Shown here: piece after piece, positions 56,401 through 64,000 of the stretch
How positions within the stretch are numbered: position 1 is the first letter of the stretch
Layout: each line of letters opens with the position of its first letter
Source: Meghimatium bilineatum
Taxonomy: Eukaryota; Mollusca; Gastropoda; Stylommatophora; Philomycidae
Direction of reading: 5' to 3'
Assembly (NCBI GenBank): GCA_034231615.1
Contig: CM067298.1
Coordinates: forward strand, 57,006,883-57,070,882
Length of the DNA: 64,000 nt
The notes under the pieces: model-generated
Seen by the model: only the letters and a program-made list of their open reading frames with translations
What the model was told of the DNA's origin: nothing
The model's database searches: none
Program-made: the position numbers and the translations under genes

Positions 56401-56784
56401 GTTCCCCTTTCCTAGGAACTTTTCACTTTCTATTTGCAGTTCGCGCTGTCCTCTTGCGCTGTTCTGCCCTTTCATTGTATAATTGTACTCATTATGAAAA
56501 CTATTTGTCTCTCGCCTTGCATCTACCTTTACGTGCATTTTACATTGGCCGCCCCTCTCATCTTCGGACTAGACTGACTAGCGTCACTGTATGTCGACAG
56601 TACCGCTGTATGTTTTGGTGCTGATGGTGTCGGAGATATTTACTGTCTCTTATGCAGTCAAATCTCTTTCCATCTGCTACCTCAAAATTCTCGGACACGA
56701 TCCCCAAATGATTTGGCCAGAATCAGCTCGAGCTGCTGTATTTCTGTTTCCAGGGTGCACCGCGAGAACGTACATTTGCGATCT

Positions 56785-58345
56785 TGGTTATCTGCTAACC
56801 CTGGGTCCGCCGAGAGCAATGCGTTCCCTTTGCACCCCTTCAGTCATGTCATGTTATATTGTCAGTCCTGTCGTCAGGACGAAGTCCACTGTCTTCTCCA
56901 GGTCAGGGCGGCTGCCCCATAGCTTTCACCTCAAGTCTGTATCCCCTGGCCAGATCTGATGTCTCTGCTCTTTGTATGTTTGGGAATCCTTAAGTATGTA
57001 TTAAGGAGTCTGGGTTCCGGATCCACATGGACATTCAGCTGTGTATGAGATCCTCAATCGATAAAGGTGACCCAACAGTCTGAAGTGGCCTGTTCTAAGG
57101 CGAAATAGTGCTGTCTGTCGATATCTTTGGAGGTGATGTATTGCATCATGTTTGTCTTCCACTTCCATTTGTTTCTTCCACTTTGCTGTGTATATGTTCT
57201 GGACTATTATGTTTGCTTCTCCGTAAGACAGTGGGTGTCTGTGATGTTCCATTTCGCTTCCTGTTTTTGACAGAGCATCCGTTTACTCATTTCCCATGAT
57301 TCCACAGTGTGATCGCATCCATTTAAGGGCAATAGGTGATGATTTTTTAATATGTCTTAGCTCATGCCTGATGTGCCGAAGGCTTTCATTTATGTTGCTC
57401 TGGATTGATTCCAGTAGGGATCTGCAATCTGTGAATATAGCTGTCTTCTTTGGTCTTGACAGTCCTGGTTCGGTGAAGACGTTCAGTGCTTCATAGAGTG
57501 CAGCTGCTTCTTCTCTAAAGTTAGAGGATTATTTCCCGGTTGGAAAAGCATTTGATACTGTCTTTCCGTCTTTGAATCTTATAAGAATTCCACCTCCTCC
57601 ATTCCTTACTGCTCCCTCTGCCGATCCATCTGTGTAAACATGTGTCCATTGGTATTGTATTATATTTCTATCATCTCTAGTGTCAATGCTTTTAGCTGAG
57701 GTGGAGGTCTGTATTCCTTATTAATTATTCCAGTAACCTCTTATTATGGAGATGTTTTGGAGACTAGTATCTTATCTCTTCAAAATCCGTAGTGTTTCAA
57801 TTTCAATTGGAAGTTTGTGAAGATATTTTTGTATTGTTGATGGAGATGGTTGGAGATGTGACAGAAGCTTATTCTCTTCAGCATGCTTGTGGTTGATCTA
57901 AAAATGTGTGCATGCATCAGATAGTTTGGCATGCGCCTTATTTTTTTCCCGTTTGCGCAAGCACTCTTTCTTCTCTTCTGTCATCCAGTGGGTGGATGTT
58001 TGCGTGTTTTTCTATTGCATGGATTGGAGTGGTTTTCATCCCTCCTGAGATTAGTCGAAGTCCTGAATTTTGTACTTTAGATAGGCGATCAGTATTTGTT
58101 TTTGATACTGATGCCCAGACTGTCATTCCATATTCTACTACAGGTCTGACTGTACCCATGTGGATTTTTCAGAGAATACTTCTATTTGCTCCCCAGCTTG
58201 TGCCTGCAAGTTTTTTCATCAAGGATAGTTTCCTTGTTGCTTTTTACTCAGTGGTTATCAGGTGTAGTTTACAGGTGAGTCGCTTGTCTAGTTTGATCCT
58301 TAGATATGTAGGGTTCTCCCAGTTAGGGAAGTGCTAACTCACTTC
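56785..58345 (-). mobile_element. LINE remnant: RT thumb, RNase H and C-terminus
   Basis: From about 58,345 down the minus strand: GTVRPVVEYGMTVWASVSKT, NTDRLSKVQNSGLRLISGGM and HPLDDRREERVLAQTGK (RT-distal region, to 57,938). RNase H follows with its acidic positions visible: YTDGSAEGAVRNGGGG (Asp, about 57,600-57,635), EEAAALYEAL (Glu), AIFTDCRSLLESI (Asp) and RSHCGIMGNE*TDALSK (last Asp, with one stop). Then TALFRLRTGHFRLLGHLYRL, the zinc-binding-like CPCGSGTQTP, and a decayed SDLARGYRLEVKAMG end near 56,900-56,960. Several stops and shifts; the catalytic RT core is missing upstream. Confidence 0.9.
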
Positions 58346-58349
58346 CGTT

Positions 58350-58950
58350 TATTTGTAGATTTGCTTCTCTTGTGGAGGGAGTAGCTAAAATAAACCAATG
58401 TTTTAAAATCATTCGCCCATCTTTTTGTGTTATTGAAAAAATATGATTATTTTGTTGTTGTTGTTGTTTTGGGGGGGGGGTGGTAGCCCACCTTTTAGCT
58501 AAATCCCTAGTACTAAAAGTCATGTTTTTCTAAAGGGGGAGGTTTGAACGTCCCTAATCCATCCCAAAATATCTACGGGTTTGCATTCAGCCTAATACAG
58601 AAAGTTTGCATTAATCCCCTCTTACAATATTGAGTATTATTAAGGTTATTATGAAGCATCGATGAAATATTGGGGGAAAAATCACAATGTTGCAGATGAG
58701 ATTTGAACTAATACCGTTTAGCCGACACTGTTGTGGTGGAGTTCTCAAAACATGTTGGCTCAGGTTGTGATGTGAATTTGTTCCGGTTGAATGTACCTGG
58801 TTCAAATCCTATCTGCTCTTTGCTCCCCTTTTCATTCCCTACAATTCACTCTTTATACGTCATTCTGTTTATTATATATCACCAGGTTACATCACTTGTA
58901 TGATTCGCTTTTGGTCATCTACAGAACGTCTCAGCTGTGGAAGCCGCCCG
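58350..58950. other. Unassigned DNA with G-run and a tRNA-like patch
   Basis: A poly-G run near 58,471-58,481, and a B-box-like CTGGTTCAAATCC at 58,798, possibly the head of another old SINE. No gene seen. Confidence 0.4.
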
Positions 58951-58954
58951 TGTT

Positions 58955-59220
58955 GTGCAGGGGCCCGATAGAGTAGCAAAGAATAATAACACTTTACCTT
59001 CCACGCATGTCGTAAAAGACGACTAAGGAGGTTATGAGATGGAGTTGGCTGTTCCATCCCATATAGGGTCAGTGACACAAAGCTATGCTGAAGTCGGATG
59101 TGTCAGGCCGAAAGGCGCAGATATCGCAGCAATGCTGTAAACCATGACAACTCATTCTGTTCTCCGGACTACATCCTGCTAATCTGCAGGAGTTTGAGAA
59201 CGAACGCAGAAGAAGAAGAA
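58955..59220 (+). mobile_element. SINE-like repeat V1, best plus-strand copy
   Basis: CAGGGGCCCGATAGAGTAGC, CACTTTACCTTCCACGCATG, GTCGTAAAAGACGACTAAGG, GATGGAGTTGGCTGTTCCAT, GCTGAAGTCGGATGTGTCAG, GTAAACCATGACAACTCATT, CTACATCCTGCTAATCTGCA, GGAGTTTGAGAACGAACGCA, then GAAGAAGAAGAAG. No tRNA-type A or B box is evident in it. Confidence 0.92.
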
Positions 59221-59639
59221 GCTGTGGAAGCAGCACTGTCTTAGTATAATTGGTCTTAAATTGTTGTCCTGTCAACGCTTTACTTCCTACTGATTGATTA
59301 TCGAACTATTAAATATTCTTTTAGTCAGCTCGTTATAGAGTGGTTAGTGTCTCAGAAATACAACTTATTCGAACCGATTCGTAGTTCGAAGACTGATCGT
59401 TCACACTTCTGGCTATGCTAGTTAATGTTTAAGCGATGCCAGTAGATTCACTCCAACAATAGTTGAAAAGTAATGTAGTATACATAATTATTATTATATT
59501 GGGTTTTTTTTAAATTTTAATTGTTATTTTGACATGCCCTTCTGGCACACGACGCTAAGAGTTTTATTGTTGGTCGCCGCGAGGCATGCTCATAATTTTA
59601 CCAATGATCGGTTGGGGTTATATATTAAATTCCATAACA

Positions 59640-59945
59640 ATTATGTGATGAGGAGATATGAATAAGTTTGGCAGTTGTTGACAAGGTGTGATAGAAGTTG
59701 ATGTCAACAATAGTGTTTTTATACATGAATTAAATGATTGGATTTGAACAATTCTTTAAAAATGTGAAATAAATCATGTAGTGTTTTCGTCCTTTGTCTG
59801 GTAATTTTTAAAAAAAATCACATAATTAAGCAGGGGAGTCCTAGAGTTCTTGACAACTGATGACAAGGGGAAATGATCAAATATTGGCCAAAAAAATTGT
59901 TGATGTAATTTATGGACAGTCCCTTAGGGATTACTCAGTAAATGT
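59640..59945. mobile_element. MITE, second copy (left end decayed)
   Basis: It matches 28,587-28,850: GTTGTTGACAAGGTGTGA, GATGTCAACAATAGTGTTTT, CCAAAAAAATTGTTGATGTA and the right terminus GTAATTTATGGACAGTCCCT. The left terminus is not recognisable. Confidence 0.7.
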
Positions 59946-61655
59946 GTGTGTAAATTCCCCCACTAGTTAAACAGCTCAAAATCTTGAGGACAAGACTACA
60001 TTATCGAGCCCCAACTGAAGGAATAAACTACAGGCCCATAGATTAAGGGTGGGAGGGGGGTTTGAGGTGTTCAATCCCTCCCCTTTAGCAAATGTTAACA
60101 TGAATTTTAGAATTAGGAATTTGGCCAAAAGGTCTGTAAAAACCACACCTTTAACTAGTTTTAACGTTCAAATTTTCTGTTAAATAGTGAAATCTACACA
60201 TAAACGGACGATTTTTTAAATGTAAACCTATCCTTACGGTAATCATACCTACGTCCATGATAACCTATATTGCTAAAATGTCAAAAAATGTACCACAAAG
60301 TAATGTTTAACATATATTTATATTACTGTTATTCAACTTTAGTTTCATTTATCAATCTGAAGATTGGTTTTAATATTCTCTTATCATGCACTCACTGTCC
60401 CTTGTTCTCAAACTCTGTGTTAATTCATGCATTGTGGTGTATTATTATTTAGCTGGTGTCTGTCGACTTTTGAGCTGGTTGAACCTGTATGACTTATCAT
60501 TTATAGCACGGAATAAACACACTGTACTACACCATTCCTGTCAGCGAACCTCTTTGAACTAATCCTGCATCGGGTTTTCACACTCCACCCAAACTTGCAA
60601 TGTTTATTTCCAGTGTGTGTGGTGAGGAAATAACTCAAAACAAATAAATCTCTAAAACTAGGCCTAGTGCGCGCGAATGTTTTCTTCTTGGCCTTTGTTT
60701 TCCCTGCCTGCTGAAACGTGCTAGGGAAACAATGGGAATATCACAGTTTACTATTCTCTTGTTTGTTTGTTTGATAACTCCAGGAATTGCGAGAGGTTAA
60801 CTCTTACTTACTATGTGAAGTGGGGTGGTTTTTCTGAGCTTTCTTTTATACCCGGGGGACTTCAGGTTTCCGTTTAGTGCACTACCTTTTGAAGGAGCCT
60901 TCTACTCAAAGTGGATATATAATTGTATAGATGACATGCTACAAAGCTTCCATAAGAGAGCCTCAATATAACGAACGGCATGTCATGGGGCCCTATATAC
61001 TAAGGTTTTCTGTTGCATGTGTGGTTTGACTAGTGGGCCATGATGAGACCCACAGACGCAACCGCATGCGTTGCCATTCTCTTAAAACTGATTTGACCTT
61101 TTTGGTTATAAATGTATAATTGTGTCAGAGCTTGAAGAAGGAAATTTGAGATAGACCTACATGTCTTGAGATTATGTCTCATCGGTTTCAAACGTTGTTT
61201 AAAATGTTTATAATATTAGAATTTTGGTGTCATACGTCTGAGTTTTACTCAGTATAGCTGTAGGGTACATTGCTATAAAGTGGATAATCTCGACTCCATA
61301 AGAGTTAGAACTCTAATGTCGGGAAACAACCCATTACTATGCGAAGGCTGGTGTTACATAGGGAAATTTTAAAATGAACGGAAATAAGTAAATGTGTACT
61401 AGCAACGAGATGCAGCGACAGACGACGTTTCGACTAAATAAATTTCGTCAGCACGAAATACAACAGGCAGATAACATTCTTTACATAAAAAAGCACATGC
61501 TGTATAGGAGGAAAAGATTACAGGAAGCTATGAAATATGTCACTGAAAATGGACAAGAAAAAAGGATAGGGAATGTACTAGAATAAGAAAAGAATGGCAT
61601 AACAGAAAGAACGAATGGAATGGGAAAGAGAATAATAGGAGAAAGATGAGAATGG
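59946..61655. other. Unassigned DNA
   Basis: A G-rich GGGTGGGAGGGGGGTTTGAG palindrome-like patch lies at about 60,047. An open frame of 64 codons at 61,392-61,586 is Lys/Gln/Arg-rich, with no known motif and no splice evidence. Confidence 0.4.
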
Positions 61656-61659
61656 GTGA

Positions 61660-62535
61660 AACAAAAAATATGTCACATAACTAAAACTCAAGATAAGACT
61701 TTGATATGTGACTTACTTAACTAAAACTCCAGATACTACTTTGATGCGACTTACTTAACTAAAACTCCAGATAAGACTTTGATGGAAATTACTTAACTAA
61801 AACTCCAGATAAGACTTTGATATGTGACTTACTTAACTAAAACTCCAGATACTACTTTGATGCGACTTACTTAACTAAAACTCCAGATAAGACTTTGATG
61901 GAAATTACTTAACTAAAACTCCAGATAAGACTTTGATGGAAATTACTTAACTAAAACTCCAGATAAGACTTTGATGGAAATTACTTAACTAAAACTCCAG
62001 ATAAGACTTTGATGGAAATTACTTAACTAAAACTCCAGATACTACTTTGATGCGACTTACTTAACTAAAACTCCAGATACTACTTTGATGCGACTTACTT
62101 AACTAAAACTCCAGATAAGACTTTGATGGAAATTACTTAACTAAAACTCCAGATAAGACTTTGCAGATATGACTTACTTAACTAAAACTCCAGATAAGAT
62201 TTTGATGTGATTTACTTACCTAAAACTCCAGATAAGACTTTGATGTGGCTTACTTAATTAAAACTCCACATAAGACTTTAATGTGACTTGCTTAGCTGAA
62301 ACTTCAGATAAGACTCTGATGTGACTAGCTTAGCTAAAATTCCAGATAAGACTCTGATGTGACTAGCTTAGCTAAAATTCCAGATAAGACTTTGATGTGA
62401 CTTGCTTAGTTGAAACTCTAAATAAGACTTTGACTTGCTTAGCTAAAACTTCAGATAATACTTTTATGTGACTTACTTTGATGTGACTTACTTAGCTAAA
62501 ACTTCAGATAAGACTCTAATGTGACTCTGCAATCT
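61660..62535. repeat. ~36-bp tandem repeat, about 24 copies
   Basis: Unit: ACTTACTTAACTAAAACTCC followed by AGATAAGACTTTGATG. Subtypes (ATACTACTTTGATGCG, ATAAGACTTTGATGGAA, ATGTG) occur in repeated orders, giving higher-order periodicity. Copies decay towards the right end. Confidence 0.95.
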
Positions 62536-62569
62536 CGAAACATGTTGCAGGTAAAAGGATTCATGCTGT

Positions 62570-62745
62570 CTTAGCAGTACACACATGGCTGACCATATTA
62601 AGAAAGGTTAACCACAACGGATACCATGAGATGGTTTTGGGAATACCTCCCGACCTCCTTAGTTCTCTCGTTCTACTTTCAAGACAGGTGGCAGTGTTAC
62701 TATTCGTTGCTTCCCCTTCAAGCTCGGCGAACACATTGTCAAGAT
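62570..62745 (-). mobile_element. SINE-like repeat V1, partial and diverged
   Basis: GAGATGGTTTTGGGAATACC, CTCCTTAGTTCTCTCGTTCT, CAGTGTTACTATTCGTTGCT and TCCCCTTCAAGCTCGGCGAA match the 5' half of V1 on the minus strand. Confidence 0.65.
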
Positions 62746-62802
62746 AGACTCAATTTAATGAGGGCATTTGCTCCATATAGAGTTGAAAAGTGAATCTATA
62801 TA

Positions 62803-63181
62803 TTAGGGCAGATAATGATTCAAAGTTTCTTGTTCAATTAATCGAAAAAAGTTGATTAATGTTGATTAATTATAACGATAATATAGATCCAGTTATTTGT
62901 ATCTGATCTGCAACAATCCATGACTTAACTTCACAGTTCACACAAAAATTTCGTAAATTCAAACTGTAGCACTGACGTAGGTGGTTGTCTTTACGTCTGC
63001 ACGTCTAAATAAATAAATAATAATACGCGGAAAAAGTAAGTAAGTAACCAAAAAAAAATTATTAAGAAACTGCAAAATATTACAAATAGTTTCTTAAATT
63101 TTAATCGATCAAATTAATTTTAATCGATTAATATTTGCAACGATTAATCGATTAATTAATCGTTAATTTCTGCAGCCCTAA
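62803..63181. mobile_element. hAT-type MITE, about 379 bp
   Basis: Ends TTAGGGCAGATAATGATT and AATTTCTGCAGCCCTAA, inverted at TTAGGGC(TG)CAGA. The inside carries repeated ATTAATCGATTAAT motifs, typical of a widespread hAT-type MITE group. Flanks TCTATATA and TATATATA agree at seven of eight, but they sit in TA-rich DNA, so the duplication is weak evidence. Confidence 0.75.
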
Positions 63182-63420
63182 TATATATATATATATATCA
63201 AGGGTGGGCAAAATATAGCCCGCCTGACCAAATACAGCCCATAGTCATATTTTTCTCCACCACCAGAATGATATACAACATTGGTTCGTAACCTTTTCAG
63301 ACGGCGAGCACCGCCAGTGTTCGCGAACATTTTTTTTTTTATATCGCATGACGTGAGCATATGTTCATACGAGAGCACTGAGACTTTTCGCTAGCACCAG
63401 GTTGTGATGACTGGTATAAA
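63182..63420. mobile_element. Possible hAT-terminus remnants
   Basis: After a short (TA)n, TCAAGGGTGGGCAAAATATA with GCCCGCC (63,198) resembles the CAGGGGTGGGCAAACT start of hAT elements. ATTGGTTCGTAACCTTTTCA (63,279) resembles CAGTGGTTCTCAACCTTTT. No matching opposite ends were found. Confidence 0.4.
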
Positions 63421-64000
63421 ACTATTATATGGACAGGTCTACGGGCTCTGGAAACACTAGTTGGAGCTCCATACGATTAAGAAACAGCGATTTGTCTCAT
63501 CCTTCGCTGGAACAGCTAAATTGGGCCCGCCGATCCAAAAGGGTTGCTCACAACGTATATATTTATTCAGCCTAATGTTTTTTAATGTTGCCAATTTTGT
63601 CTTTGTGTTTGGAGGTTCAAAACAAGGAACTGTGAATACTTGACGTTTATCTTACAATGTGCATGCACAACGCGCTGATGTTGAAAAGACATTCAACCTA
63701 ATTCTGCCACCTGTGAATGCGTCTTGTTACACATATGCTTGTCACATAGGTGTGCTCTAGTGTATGCATATTTGATTATCAGCTGTTTTATTTACCTAAT
63801 CTCAGGTAGTCTTATGTAATGTATTGTAACTTGTTGCCCTTGGCACACTTCCAGTAAGAGGCTAAGAAAGTACAGAGCATTGCGATTTTATTTTTGTGCT
63901 ATTTTTAGAGGGAGGGAAGTGTGCTGGTATCGTACTTAATATATGTATATCTCCGAAATTGTTCTACCCGCTGAGTAGGATTATTCTCAAAATATTCTTG
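63421..64000. other. Unassigned DNA to window end
   Basis: No feature could be recognised. Confidence 0.4.

Noticed and set aside
57906..58337. 143-codon plus-strand frame
   Set aside because: Antisense shadow of the LINE RT/RNase H remnant, whose minus-strand translation carries family motifs.
61392..61586. 64-codon basic, Gln-rich frame
   Set aside because: Too short, no motif, no splice evidence; not reported as a gene.

Overview
This looks like a repeat-rich, AT-rich stretch of an invertebrate animal genome. The evidence is many decayed non-LTR retrotransposons (LINEs), tRNA-derived and other SINE-like repeats, hAT and other DNA-transposon remnants, long minisatellites, and one convincing spliced exon. 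The mix of LINE lineages suggests a mollusc, perhaps a gastropod, but no gene here settles that. Nothing bacterial, viral or operon-like is visible.

The only host coding sequence I can support is a long terminal exon at 34,729-36,017 (+). It has a polypyrimidine tract and AG acceptor, about 429 codons, a stop, and a polyadenylation signal about 315 bp downstream. I do not recognise the protein family; it is hydrophilic, serine-rich and basic/acidic, like a cytoplasmic tail. Its upstream exons were not found.

Layout. 0-3.7 kb: two LINE remnants; the first has a greatly expanded GAT tail. 3.7-8.4 kb: mostly unassigned DNA, with LINE 3' ends at 6.7 and 8.0 kb. 8.5-10.7 kb: a 32-bp minisatellite split by a 1.9-kb insert that ends in a LINE RNase H/zinc-knuckle remnant. 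11-20 kb: SINE-like copies, tRNA-SINEs, LINE ends, and 55-bp and 40-bp tandem arrays. 21.8-26.9 kb: a minisatellite belt (45-, 44- and 41-44-bp units), including a 654-bp foldback element inserted in the 44-bp array. 27-34 kb: foldback elements, SINEs, an inverted SINE pair and a local duplication. 34.7-36.4 kb: the host exon. 36.4-40.6 kb: three nested layers (degenerate minisatellite, then a tRNA-SINE, then a nearly full-length decayed hAT transposon). 41-47.8 kb: a minisatellite split by a SINE, LINE ends and hAT MITEs. 48-55 kb: sparse DNA with one LINE reverse-transcriptase remnant. 55.6-58.3 kb: a GC-richer block and a LINE RNase H remnant. 58.9-64 kb: SINEs, MITEs and a roughly 36-bp tandem array.

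Three related SINE-like subfamilies, called V1, V2 and V3 here, account for about 18 copies. They share a 3' end (GAACGCAGAAGAAGAAG type) and differ in internal blocks. Many LINE 3' ends stop at a short-motif tail (GAT, GATT, ATAG), and in one case that tail has become a 400-bp array. No undescribed multi-gene system was found. The most unusual structures are the minisatellite/transposon nesting and the foldback element at 23,978-24,631. All family assignments come from reading motifs by eye, with no database search.
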